Shown here in pieces: positions 22,494-32,802 of a stretch of 34,403 nt of DNA. The stretch is from an uncultured Clostridia bacterium. Its GTDB lineage: Bacteria; Bacillota; Clostridia; Christensenellales; CAG-917. Positions within the stretch are counted from its first letter, which is position 1. Each line of letters opens with the position of its first letter. The stretch spans positions 1 through 34,403 of the forward strand of contig CANDBF010000017.1 in the NCBI GenBank assembly GCA_947382865.1. Direction: 5' to 3'. Position numbers and translations under genes: made by a program. Below the pieces are notes generated by a model. That model searched no databases and was not told where the DNA came from. It worked only from the letters and a program-made list of their open reading frames with translations.

Positions 22494-22883
22494 ATGTACG
22501 CTCAATTATATACTCAAAACATATACGCCTATGCGGCGTGTGAAACAAATCCGAACGTAAGCTGCGACGAGGAAATAGACAAGGATTTTATGCAGCCGTC
22601 CGTAGACCACGTTATATCGGTCGCCCTGTCCCACCCCGCCGTAATCGGGGCGAGAGCGTTCGAGTGGCAGGGAGAAATCGTCGTAGCAGTGATTACGACG
22701 CCCTTTTATCTCAAAAGCGAACGGGATAAAGCAAAGGAAGAAATTTTCGACGATATAACCGTAGAGACAAACGCGAAGAGCTTGACCGTCACGTTTGACG
22801 TAGGAGTGTACAGAAATATACGCGAAGATATGACAGACGAGCAAAGGGAACGCCTTTATAAAATCGCTACTTCCGCGGAATAA
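22494..22883 (+). CDS. Hypothetical protein
   Basis: 129 residues, family not recognised. The first 35 residues are Tyr/Ala/Asn-rich with two cysteines. The rest looks like a small alpha/beta domain (VDHVISVALSHPAVIGARAF, then GEIVVAVITTPF, a charged helix ERDKAKEEI, and SLTVTFDVGVYRNI). This order loosely resembles BON- or YhcN-type small domains, a pattern guess. It is divergent from the riboswitch promoter. A weak -10 (GATACT, 22482-22487) ends 6 nt before ATG, hinting at a leaderless mRNA; AGGA is very close to the ATG and poorly spaced. Coding is supported by codon pattern and placement between terminator and promoter. Confidence 0.7.
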   Translation: MYAQLYTQNIYAYAACETNPNVSCDEEIDKDFMQPSVDHVISVALSHPAVIGARAFEWQGEIVVAVITTPFYLKSERDKAKEEIFDDITVETNAKSLTVTFDVGVYRNIREDMTDEQRERLYKIATSAE

Positions 22884-22900
22884 TATAGAAACTATTTCAA

Positions 22901-22956
22901 AAACGGCATAATTTGATAATACTTTTTTGTAAAATCAAATTATACCGTTTAATTTT
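22901..22956. terminator. Bidirectional terminator between the 129-residue hypothetical and rsfS
   Basis: 17-nt arms (22901-22917 and 22934-22950) pair with one mismatch around a 16-nt loop. The plus strand continues TAATTTTTG and the minus strand TTTTTGAAA. It is AT-rich, but both genes converge on it. Confidence 0.65.
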
Positions 22957-22986
22957 TGAGCCGACAGTACGATTGGAAAAGAATTT

Positions 22987-23343
22987 TCAATTCTTCTCCT
23001 CTTCGTATTTTTTCATATTTTCGCCGTCCGACCACAGCTTTTCAAGGCAGTAGAACATACGTGTCTCGTCATTGAAGATGTGGACTATGACTCCGCCGTA
23101 ATCGAGCACCGCCCATTTCCCTTCCGTCATTCCGTCGGTGTGAGTGGGTCTTATATCGTACTCCTCCAACTTTTCTTCGACAAACTCGACAAGCGCCTTG
23201 ACCTGCTTATTGCTCTTTGCCGTGCATATGACGAAGTAATCCGTCATAACCGTCAGATGCTCTACGTCGAGCACCGTGATATCGAAAGCCTTATGCTCGT
23301 CAAGCTCGCGACAAATTATGTCTTTCATTTCAGAAGATTCCAT
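22987..23343 (-). CDS. rsfS: Ribosomal silencing factor RsfS
   Basis: 118 residues, the family length. Signatures: LDVEHLTVMTDYFVICTAKS, ADDITH-equivalent region EYDIRPTHTDGMTEGKWAVLDYGGVIVHIF, and LEKLWSDG. It binds L14 of the 50S subunit and blocks subunit joining in starvation. GGAGGGG precedes ATG. It lies 49 nt after nadD-yqeK, the conserved nadD-yqeK-rsfS order. Confidence 0.96.
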   Translation of the reverse strand: MESSEMKDIICRELDEHKAFDITVLDVEHLTVMTDYFVICTAKSNKQVKALVEFVEEKLEEYDIRPTHTDGMTEGKWAVLDYGGVIVHIFNDETRMFYCLEKLWSDGENMKKYEEEKN

Positions 23344-23392
23344 AATCCCCTCCGTTTTATGCTTATGTATTTAGTATGCCTAAAAAGGCAAA

Positions 23393-24517
23393 TTACTCTC
23401 TTACTTTATTTATATAAAATTCGTACGCGTCGCGTGTCAGCGGATATATTCTGCCGCCCTTTGATTCCAGCTTATCGTAGGTATAGGCAAGCACAGCCAA
23501 AAACCCCTCTTCGAAATCGTTTATCGCGATTTCGCGCAAACGCGGAATAGGCTCGTACGTCCTGTCGTCCGAAACGCTGTCCGCCGTATAAATCAGCTTT
23601 TCCAGCGTGCTCATATCCGCCTTAGCCGTCGTATGATAACGAATCGCATCCAAAATACTCACGTCGGTTACGCCGAAATCGCGTTTCGCCTTTTCCGCGC
23701 CAAGAAACTGATGAAGCACGGGCGTGCCTATACTGTCTTCGGGGACGTCTAAGCCGTCGAGCGAGGGGCGTTGTTTTGCATTGTCGTGCAGTAGCGCCGC
23801 GGTGAATACGCTCTCAAAGTCCTGCCGCAGATTATGCTTGGAATTGAGCTGTACCGCTCTTTTGACGACAGCTTTGCTATGCTCGAACAGCTCTGCGGAC
23901 TGATAATCTTTCAGTTTCCCAATCCACGGCATGAAATCTTCAAAAAGATGCTTTTCTCTTATTTCGCGCATAACGCCGCTAGGCAGCTCGGATACCTCCT
24001 CTTTAAGCAGCAGCCGCGCTTTGAGCAGCGAGGAGGATATATCCCTGCCCGCATACTTTATAAGCGTAAAATCTCCGCCGTATTTGCTTTCTATACTCTT
24101 TATCCCGTCCGCGACGCCCGAATAGCCCTCTCTCGCCGCAACCGCTATCGGGCAGATACGCGCTACTTCCTCAGGTTTTTTCCAGCTGTCGAAATGAGCG
24201 ACGCTGTCGCCGCCGATAAGATAAACTATGTCGCCGTACTTTTCTTTGAGTATGGGAAGCACCTTGTAGGAGCAGTTGTCGCCGCCTCTTTCCCTCTCTA
24301 TATCGTCGATTACGCAATCGAACTCCGCAAAGGCAATGCCCGCAAGCGAACGCCTGTCGTCATAGCTCAAAAAACCGCCGTCCTTATGCGGAGGATTGCA
24401 GGTAGGCACAAGCACGAGCCTATCAGCGCCGAGCTCTTTCATAGCGGCTTTGCATATCGCCACGTGCTCGCAGTGAGGCGGGTCAAACGCGCCTCCGAAA
24501 ACCAAAGTCCTTGACAT
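23393..24517 (-). CDS. nadD: Fused nicotinate-mononucleotide adenylyltransferase NadD and YqeK HD-domain hydrolase
   Basis: 374 residues. Residues 1-195 are NadD: nucleotide-binding GGAFDPPHCEHV, where the usual HxGH appears as HCEH, NPPHKDGG, and the C-terminal ISSSLLKARL motif. Residues 205-374 are YqeK: His213, the HD pair His244-Asp245 (LLHDNAK), His295 (YHTT) and Asp313. NadD makes NaAD from NaMN and ATP; YqeK proteins hydrolyse Ap4A. The two are often adjacent and in some Clostridia fused, so this is a known kind of fusion. No Shine-Dalgarno; a consensus promoter puts +1 on the ATG. Confidence 0.94.
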   Translation of the reverse strand: MSRTLVFGGAFDPPHCEHVAICKAAMKELGADRLVLVPTCNPPHKDGGFLSYDDRRSLAGIAFAEFDCVIDDIERERGGDNCSYKVLPILKEKYGDIVYLIGGDSVAHFDSWKKPEEVARICPIAVAAREGYSGVADGIKSIESKYGGDFTLIKYAGRDISSSLLKARLLLKEEVSELPSGVMREIREKHLFEDFMPWIGKLKDYQSAELFEHSKAVVKRAVQLNSKHNLRQDFESVFTAALLHDNAKQRPSLDGLDVPEDSIGTPVLHQFLGAEKAKRDFGVTDVSILDAIRYHTTAKADMSTLEKLIYTADSVSDDRTYEPIPRLREIAINDFEEGFLAVLAYTYDKLESKGGRIYPLTRDAYEFYINKVRE

Positions 24518-24523
24518 AGCTTT

Positions 24524-24552
24524 ATTATACAGTTTTCGCTTTGTATTTTCAA
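24524..24552 (-). promoter_or_regulatory. Promoter predicted to give a leaderless nadD-yqeK mRNA
   Basis: TTGAAA (24552-24547), 17-bp spacer, perfect TATAAT (24529-24524). The predicted +1 is 24517, the A of the start codon. Only six bases separate -10 and ATG and they hold no Shine-Dalgarno. Confidence 0.72.
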
Positions 24553-24604
24553 GTTGATATTCAAATTATGTTTTGCAAATCCTTATGCTGGCAACAATAG
24601 AAAT

Positions 24605-25417
24605 ATGGCTAGGACTCTGGATTATATTTCGCTTACAATCGTGCTTCTTCTGCTCACATTCGTGTGGTCTACGCTGCTGTTCAAGAGCTGGATAGTATCT
24701 CTTATATTTTCCATCGCTTTCACCGTTGCCGTCATAGTTACAATCCGTTATCTTATGTCAAAACGCCACCGACCGTATACATACGACCGACTCGAGCTGG
24801 AATTTGCCATAAAGGGAAACGAATATGTCGTAAACCTTCTTAAATCGACGTTGAAAAACGGCGTGACTGAAAGCGGCTCAAATTTTCTTGTTCTGAAAAA
24901 CTGCCTTATCGTCACCGCTGTAAAATTCTCTATGCTTTCGCTTGGAGATATGGGAGCGATTTGCTCGCTTGCGCAAAAGCACAAGGACAAGCGCGTCTAC
25001 GTAATCGCCAAGGGCATTGACAGGCGCGCATATTCTATCGTACAGCTTCAAAACGTAAACATTACTTTGATCAAAGTCAAAACCATATATAAATTCCTCT
25101 TAAAGCACAACGCCCTGCCCGACCTGAAGCCCGTAAAAAGCAAGTTTTCGATAAGGTCGTTCATCGACGCGATGTTCAGCCGCTCAAATTTCAAATCCTA
25201 TGCGTTTTCGGGCGCGATACTTATACTCGTATCCTTTTTAACGCCGCTTAGAATTTATTATATCGTACTGGGAAGCATATCGCTCGTCTTCGCCATACTT
25301 ACGCTTACGCCGCTCGGCAACGGAACGCTGTTTTCAGTCAAGCTGACCGACGAGCTTGAAAACGCAATATCTCAAACGTCCGCGCAAATATCCATAGACG
25401 AGATAGAAAACGTCTGA
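24605..25417 (+). CDS. Hypothetical membrane protein with a central domain resembling a degenerate Mrr-like nuclease fold
   Basis: 270 residues from the only in-frame ATG; the frame extends to a TTG at 24554 without support. Two N-terminal membrane segments (about 8-26, 29-50) precede a soluble domain (about 60-170), and two more hydrophobic segments lie at about 192-230. The soluble part runs NFLVLKNCLIVTAVKFSML, KRVYVIAKG, DRRAYSIVQLQNVNITLI, KTIYKFLLKH. This strand-helix order recalls Mrr/NERD-type endonuclease folds, but the acidic catalytic residues are not evident. No Shine-Dalgarno. It sits alone between nadD and obg, converging on obg with a 4-nt gap and no visible terminator. Confidence 0.8.
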   Translation: MARTLDYISLTIVLLLLTFVWSTLLFKSWIVSLIFSIAFTVAVIVTIRYLMSKRHRPYTYDRLELEFAIKGNEYVVNLLKSTLKNGVTESGSNFLVLKNCLIVTAVKFSMLSLGDMGAICSLAQKHKDKRVYVIAKGIDRRAYSIVQLQNVNITLIKVKTIYKFLLKHNALPDLKPVKSKFSIRSFIDAMFSRSNFKSYAFSGAILILVSFLTPLRIYYIVLGSISLVFAILTLTPLGNGTLFSVKLTDELENAISQTSAQISIDEIENV

Positions 25418-25421
25418 GCCG

Positions 25422-28096
<2,675 letters not shown>

Positions 28097-28097
28097 A

Positions 28098-28925
28098 TCA
28101 GCCTCTTATCGAGCAAACGTGATTTTGCTCCTGCTCCCTGTAAATACGGCTACGCGCAATAGCCTCGTCGAAGTCCACCTCGTGCCCGTCGAACTCCGGA
28201 CCGTCTATACAAGCGTATTTGGTCTTGCCGCACACGGTAAGTCTGCAACAGCCGCACATTCCCGTACCGTCTACCATCATAGAATTCATGCTCACAACGG
28301 TTTTTATGCCAAGCTCCCTTGTGAGCGCGCAAACCGCCTTCATCATAGGAAGCGGCCCCACTGCAAACACGCAGTCGTAGCGTCTTCCGCTTGCGACAAG
28401 CTCTTTGAGCATATCCGTTACAAATCCCTTTTTGCCGTTTGAGCCGTCGTCGGTGATAAGATACAAATTGTCGCACGCCTCGCGCATCTCCTCAACGTAC
28501 ATAAGCAGGTTCTGATTTCTTGCGCCTACGACCGCGTCAACTCTCTTACCCTCCGAGCGGAGCTGCTTCGCCTGCGGATATATGACGGCGGTGCCTATGC
28601 CGCCGCCGACAAGGCAAATACTCTTAAACTCCGTCAAATCCGTAGGATTGCCAAGAGGTCCGACAAAATCCGCAAGAGCCTCGCCGACTTCCATTTTCGA
28701 CAGCTTCAAGGTCGTATATCCTATCTCCTGAACGAGTATGCGCACAGTGCCGCGCTCGCGGGAATAGTCGCAAATCGTAAACGGCACCCTTTCGCCGTCC
28801 GCGTCGGTGCGCAGTATGACAAACTGCCCCGCAAGGCAGTGTTTAACTACGTAGGGCGCGTAGATTTCATATTCGCTTACGTTGTTTGCAAGCCGTCTTT
28901 TGGATACTATCTCAAAATTTTTCAT
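28098..28925 (-). CDS. nfnA: NfnA-type subunit, ferredoxin--NADP reductase-like (PyrK/FNR family)
   Basis: 275 residues. FAD-binding RVPFTICDYS, NAD-binding CLVGGGIGTAVIYPQAK and a C-terminal [2Fe-2S] cluster motif GMCGCCRLTVCG with a further Cys in KYACIDGPEF. In NfnAB the small subunit takes NADH electrons and bifurcates them with the NfnB partner between NADPH and ferredoxin. It overlaps nth by 14 nt and is followed directly by nfnB. The alternative name sulfide dehydrogenase beta subunit is used for close relatives. Confidence 0.9.
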   Translation of the reverse strand: MKNFEIVSKRRLANNVSEYEIYAPYVVKHCLAGQFVILRTDADGERVPFTICDYSRERGTVRILVQEIGYTTLKLSKMEVGEALADFVGPLGNPTDLTEFKSICLVGGGIGTAVIYPQAKQLRSEGKRVDAVVGARNQNLLMYVEEMREACDNLYLITDDGSNGKKGFVTDMLKELVASGRRYDCVFAVGPLPMMKAVCALTRELGIKTVVSMNSMMVDGTGMCGCCRLTVCGKTKYACIDGPEFDGHEVDFDEAIARSRIYREQEQNHVCSIRG

Positions 28926-29592
28926 AATCCGAATTCACCGTTTGGTTTTCGCTTCCCGACATATTCTCTTTGAAGTATTTGCACTTCCCAGTAAGCGCGC
29001 ACCTATCGCAATCTGGCTTGCGGGAATGACACACGTATCTGCCGTGGAAAATAAGCAGATGGTGCAAATGCGACCAAAGCTCATCGTCGAAATTCCGCAT
29101 AAGCTGCCCTTCCACTCCCTCGGGAGTTTTTGAGTCCGCCACGCCCAATCTGTTTGCGACGCGGAATACGTGAGTATCCACGGCGATTGCGTTGCCGCCG
29201 TACGCCACTGAGTACACTACGTTCGCCGTCTTGCGCCCGACCCCGCGCAGCTTCATAAGCTCCTCGCGCGTTTTAGGCATTCCGCCCGCAGCTATAATGC
29301 TTTCGCTTAGCTCCTTTATAGCTTTTGCTTTGCTGTGGTAAAATCCGCAGGAGAAAATCCGTCCTTCCAGCTCCTCCGTCGGCATAGCCGCAAACTGCTC
29401 GGGCGTATTTGCATATTTGAACAGCTCCTGCGTGACCTTATTCACTCTTTTGTCCGTACACTGCGCAGATAGCACGACAGCCACCAACAGCTCGAACGGA
29501 GAGCCGAAATTCAGCTCGCACTCCGCGCTTTTGTGCATTCCGTCCAGCAAACCGTATATTTCAAGATTATCTTTCGTCATAGTCATAAGCAT
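28912..29592 (-). CDS. nth: Endonuclease III
   Basis: 226 residues if started at ATG 29592. Helix-hairpin-helix LRGVGRKTANV with catalytic Lys121, Asp139 (AVDTHVFR), and the [4Fe-4S] set Cys188-x6-Cys195-x2-Cys198-x5-Cys204. It is a DNA glycosylase/AP lyase for oxidised pyrimidines. Three in-frame ATGs (29592, 29586, 29580) are close together. None has a Shine-Dalgarno, and the promoter at 29597-29625 puts +1 at about the first. It heads nth-nfnA-nfnB-obg, linking DNA repair with redox genes. Confidence 0.95.
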   Translation of the reverse strand: MLMTMTKDNLEIYGLLDGMHKSAECELNFGSPFELLVAVVLSAQCTDKRVNKVTQELFKYANTPEQFAAMPTEELEGRIFSCGFYHSKAKAIKELSESIIAAGGMPKTREELMKLRGVGRKTANVVYSVAYGGNAIAVDTHVFRVANRLGVADSKTPEGVEGQLMRNFDDELWSHLHHLLIFHGRYVCHSRKPDCDRCALTGKCKYFKENMSGSENQTVNSDYEKF

Positions 29593-29596
29593 TATT

Positions 29597-29625
29597 ATTA
29601 TCGCACAGCAAAACGTTTTTGGCAA
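29597..29625 (-). promoter_or_regulatory. Promoter predicted to give a leaderless nth-nfn mRNA
   Basis: TTGCCA (29625-29620), 17-bp spacer, GATAAT (29602-29597) with extended TGC. The predicted +1 of about 29590-29592 falls on the first of three clustered ATGs. Confidence 0.55.
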
Positions 29626-29680
29626 GAATTTTGCGCGTGCGCACACGCGATTATCACCCCAATTTCAGACAACGATTTAT

Positions 29681-29701
29681 CGCGCCGCGATACGCGGCGC
29701 G
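29681..29701. other. GC-rich hairpin downstream of the DUF3343 gene
   Basis: A perfect 9-bp stem CGCGCCGCG (29681-29689) with 29693-29701, loop ATA. There is no T run on either side. It could stabilise or weakly terminate the DUF3343 transcript. The nearby CGCGTG/CACGCG (about 29636-29649) is a second short inverted repeat. Confidence 0.4.
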
Positions 29702-29730
29702 CTCTCGGTCATATCGCTTACTATTGCGCG

Positions 29731-29979
29731 CTATATCCTTATCGCCGTTCCGTTTGCGGAAAAATAATAAAAACCGACCGCCGAACGGAATCTTCCTCTT
29801 TCCAGCACCTTTTTCGCCTGCGGCATATCCCTCGCAAACAGCTTGACCGAAAGTCCGCAACCCACGCCCGCGGACGAAGGCGTATTGATAAGTTTGCCTG
29901 CTATACGGTAGCTGAGCAACGCTTCATAAAACGATATTGCTTCCGAGCGCGAGCGGAACGGTATAAAAAACTCTCTCAT
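29731..29979 (-). CDS. DUF3343 small protein (putative sulfur or selenium carrier)
   Basis: 82 residues from ATG 29979 (GGAGG 5 nt upstream; the TTG four codons earlier is unlikely). The DUF3343 pattern is clear: an N-terminal strand and helix FIPFRSRSEAISFYEALL, then INTPSS and GVGCGLSVKL with Cys41. The conserved Cys is thought to carry sulfur or selenium in related pairs. Divergent by 107 nt from a class V aminotransferase of the cysteine-desulfurase type, the usual companion. Function is inferred from that association. Confidence 0.85.
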   Translation of the reverse strand: MREFFIPFRSRSEAISFYEALLSYRIAGKLINTPSSAGVGCGLSVKLFARDMPQAKKVLERGRFRSAVGFYYFSANGTAIRI

Positions 29980-30086
29980 GGCTTCCTCCAATTATATGTA
30001 TCCGCCCATAATTTAATATATTGTGCGCACACATTTTTCGTGCTTTTTCGCATAAAGTAGGCAGAGAATAAAAAACGGGAGATCGT

Positions 30087-31217
30087 ATGCTGTACCTCGA
30101 CAACGCCGCAACCTCAAGATTCAAACCGCAGTCGGTAATCGACTGTATAAACGCGGATCTGCGCCGCTGTGCAAACAGCGGTCGTAGCGGACACCGCGAC
30201 GCTATCGAAGCAAGTCTGAAAATAGAAAATTGCAGACGCTACCTACGACAAGCCCTGCGCGCGGACGACAGGTGCGAGGTCGTATTCACGAAAAACTGCA
30301 CCGAAGCGCTCAATCTCGCGATATTCGGGGCGATAAAAGGGGGAGAGAAAGTTCTCACTACAACAAACGAGCACAACTCCGTCCTCCGCCCGCTGTACGA
30401 ATGCGAGAGGCGCGGACTTATAACGCTTACGGTATTGGATACCAAGGGCAAAAAAGCGAATTTGAAGCTATTGAAAGAAGCGGCAAAAGACAAGGATATT
30501 ATCGTAGTCGGCGGCGCGTGCAACGTTACGGGAGAGACCCTAGACCTTGAAGAGGTCGGGAAAATCGCAAAAGAAAACGGCGCGATACTGATTGTCGACG
30601 GCGCGCAAAGCGTGCCGATCATCGACACCGATTTTACGGGCTTCGGGATAAATATGCTCGCCTGTCCCGGTCATAAGGGACTGCACGGCACACAGGGGAC
30701 GGGATTTTTGATAACCGACGCAAAAACGGAAATAAAGCCTCTGCTGTTCGGCGGCACGGGGACATTCTCTTCCAGCGTATATCAACCGCCGCAGCTCCCC
30801 GACGCGTACGAAGCGGGAACGCTTTTCGCAGGCGGAATAGCTGCGCTCCATCAGGGCGCAAAATGGTCGTTCGAGCATATCGATTCAACTCGCAAAAAAT
30901 ATAATCAGTTGTCCAAAACGGCACTTTATAATCTCAAATCAATAGGTTGTACCCTATATTCTGACGAAACAGTCACAGGTGTAATATCTTTCAATCTCAA
31001 AGACGCGGACAGCGCGTATATAGCGGAATTGCTCAACGACAGCGGCATTGCCGTGCGCAGCGGACTTCATTGCGCTCCGCTCGTACATAACGCACTCGGC
31101 ACGACGGAGCAAGGCGCCGTACGCATAAGCCTCGGCGTGGAAACAACCGCAAAGGATATTCTCTATTTCTCAAACGTTATGGAAGGCATAGCCCGCAAAA
31201 TTTACGCCGAAGCATAA
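30087..31217 (+). CDS. Class V aminotransferase, cysteine-desulfurase-like (SufS/Csd type)
   Basis: 376 residues. Opens MLYLDNAATSRFKP. PLP lysine is Lys197 (CPGHKGLHG), Asp171 (VDGAQS) contacts the cofactor, and the candidate persulfide Cys is Cys329 (RSGLHCAPLVH). The RxGxHCA context matches the SufS-like group often encoded beside DUF3343. It should mobilise sulfur or selenium from (seleno)cysteine. GGGAG lies 5 nt before ATG, unlike the leaderless genes nearby. No SufBCDU genes are visible. Function class is firm, physiological acceptor unknown. Confidence 0.9.
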   Translation: MLYLDNAATSRFKPQSVIDCINADLRRCANSGRSGHRDAIEASLKIENCRRYLRQALRADDRCEVVFTKNCTEALNLAIFGAIKGGEKVLTTTNEHNSVLRPLYECERRGLITLTVLDTKGKKANLKLLKEAAKDKDIIVVGGACNVTGETLDLEEVGKIAKENGAILIVDGAQSVPIIDTDFTGFGINMLACPGHKGLHGTQGTGFLITDAKTEIKPLLFGGTGTFSSSVYQPPQLPDAYEAGTLFAGGIAALHQGAKWSFEHIDSTRKKYNQLSKTALYNLKSIGCTLYSDETVTGVISFNLKDADSAYIAELLNDSGIAVRSGLHCAPLVHNALGTTEQGAVRISLGVETTAKDILYFSNVMEGIARKIYAEA

Positions 31218-31242
31218 ATTCCTTTCAGGTAATCTCATTTGA

Positions 31243-31274
31243 TAAAACTTAAAAGCCGCCGATTGGGCGGCTTT
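31243..31274. terminator. Bidirectional terminator between the aminotransferase and the subtilase
   Basis: A perfect 9-bp stem (31252-31260 with 31266-31274), loop GATTG. The minus-strand side runs TTTTAAGTTTT, a better T tract than the plus side, so it mainly serves the subtilase gene. Confidence 0.78.
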
Positions 31275-31331
31275 GACTATATGCGATTTCAAGCTACGGT
31301 TGAACACAGGAACGCATCCTCTGCATATTTG

Positions 31332-32465
31332 TCAGTTCAATCTGAAAACTCTGTGTCCGTTTACGTACGACGTGTTGCTTATTATCGCGTTTTTCGCCTG
31401 CGCGGGGGACAGGTTTTTATATTTCTGACACAAAAGACAGCACGCTCCCGCCACGTAAGGTGCGGATACCGACGTCCCGGACATTGTGGAATACGTTCCG
31501 CCGACGCAAAGTCCCTTGACGTCCACGCCGTCTGCGAACACGTCGGGACGCGTCACGCCCATATACTCTCCTCTCGATGTGAACGGTGCTACGGAATCGT
31601 CGCGGTTGACCGCGCCCACCGCTATAACCTCGGAGCTTATCGCTGGGGATTTCAGAGAGTTTTCGCCGCTGTTCCCCGAAGCCGCGACTACAATAAGTCC
31701 GCTTCTTGCAAGCATATCCGCGCCGAGCTTCAAGGGGTCGGCATAGCTTAAAGGCTCCGCTCCGAAGCTCATACAAACCACCTTTATTCCGTACTGTCTG
31801 AAATTGTCGAAAAGCCATTGCATTCCGTCAAGTATTTTGAACGCGCCGCTCTCCCCGCTGCTGCCGATGACCTTAATGCCCACGATATTTGCTCTGGGCG
31901 CGACTCCTATGATTTTCCCGCCCGAAAGCGTGCCGTTGCCGCAAGCGACGCCCGCGACGAACGTGCCGTGTCCGTTGTCGTCGTAAGGTTCATTTTCCTC
32001 GTTTATCATATCCACGAAATGAACTATGCGCTCTCTCGGAATGGACAAATCGCTGTGCGGCGAAACGCCCGTATCCATTACGCACATCGTCACTCCGCTG
32101 CCGTCCAATTCGAGAGGCAGTTTGAACAGCGAGGCGTTGCCGGATTTCAATTCGTCTTCGACGCTTATATGCGAAGACGGAGCGTCGAGCGTAAAAACCC
32201 TGCCCTGCGCCGAAACGTATTCCACCTCTTGCATACGTTCCAGCCTAATCGCGTCGCGCAGAGTGCATCTTATCCCGACGGATCTTATAAACGGATAAAT
32301 CGAGGTTACGTCGAAATTTCTTTCCAACAAGCTCAGATGAAGCGGGTTTCTTACGCGTACGAGCGCGTGCGCGTCCTCCTGCGTTCCAAGTACGCCCGCA
32401 AGCCGCCTGTCAAACTTTCCGTTTTTGCGCATTATATCGATAATGCTCTTGTCGAGTTTGTCCAT
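31332..32465 (-). CDS. S8 family serine peptidase (subtilase) without a signal peptide
   Basis: 377 residues. Catalytic triad Asp131 (MDTGVSPHSD), His166 (NGHGTFVAG) and Ser332 (MSGTSVSAPYVAG), with oxyanion Asn265 (AASGNSGE). Residues 1-115 look like an inhibitor-type prodomain (HALVRVRNPLHLSLLERNFD, then VEYVSAQGRVFTLD). There is no signal peptide or membrane segment, so it should act inside the cell, like intracellular subtilisins. ATG lies one base after the stop of the 92-residue gene, with no clear Shine-Dalgarno, so translation is likely coupled. Substrate unknown. Confidence 0.9.
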   Translation of the reverse strand: MDKLDKSIIDIMRKNGKFDRRLAGVLGTQEDAHALVRVRNPLHLSLLERNFDVTSIYPFIRSVGIRCTLRDAIRLERMQEVEYVSAQGRVFTLDAPSSHISVEDELKSGNASLFKLPLELDGSGVTMCVMDTGVSPHSDLSIPRERIVHFVDMINEENEPYDDNGHGTFVAGVACGNGTLSGGKIIGVAPRANIVGIKVIGSSGESGAFKILDGMQWLFDNFRQYGIKVVCMSFGAEPLSYADPLKLGADMLARSGLIVVAASGNSGENSLKSPAISSEVIAVGAVNRDDSVAPFTSRGEYMGVTRPDVFADGVDVKGLCVGGTYSTMSGTSVSAPYVAGACCLLCQKYKNLSPAQAKNAIISNTSYVNGHRVFRLN

Positions 32466-32466
32466 A

Positions 32467-32745
32467 TCAGCCGACCAACATATTTATGAGCTGTCTCATT
32501 CTCTGTCTTTGCATTTCGTTGAGATAGGGCGAAGCTGTGTTATACATATTTTCAAGAGCGGCTTTATCGAAAGTACCGTCCTTTTTCATACGCTCCGCCA
32601 TAGACGAGAGCTCGCTCATAAGCTGGTCCTCGCTTTTGGAGCTATACTCCTCGAACTTTTGCTTTAAGTCCTGTTCCGTATTCGCGTTTTTGCTATTTGC
32701 GCCCGAGTTATGTACGTCAAAGTTGTCTCTTTCCCAAAAATTCAT
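32467..32745 (-). CDS. Small helical hypothetical protein co-transcribed with the subtilase
   Basis: 92 residues from ATG 32745 (GGAGG then TAGGA). It begins MNFWERDNFDVHN, then is strongly helical and charged with many Met (QLMSELSSMAERMKKDG, LENMYNTASPYLNEMQRQRM, LINMLVG). No family name. Its C-terminal half (TFDKAALENMYNTASPYLNE) resembles short conserved tails I have seen in uncharacterised Bacillota proteins. It is tightly linked to the subtilase, one base apart. It could be a regulator, chaperone or substrate of the protease; this is speculation. Confidence 0.75.
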   Translation of the reverse strand: MNFWERDNFDVHNSGANSKNANTEQDLKQKFEEYSSKSEDQLMSELSSMAERMKKDGTFDKAALENMYNTASPYLNEMQRQRMRQLINMLVG

Positions 32746-32802
32746 TCCTACCTCCGTCACATTCAATATATGTCGGCATATTATAGACGTGACAGGTGGA
32801 TT

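Noticed and set aside
29980..29996. TATAAT directly before the DUF3343 Shine-Dalgarno as a leaderless-type promoter
   Set aside because: No -35 match lies at 16-18 bp, and the position would cut the strong GGAGG out of the mRNA. The same applies to TATAAT near 15190-15200 before the deacetylase.
30040..30060. CATAAAGTA before the aminotransferase as a sigma-K promoter
   Set aside because: The -10 pattern fits, but the nearest AC is 18 nt away and the gene is not a typical sporulation gene; short motifs like this occur by chance.
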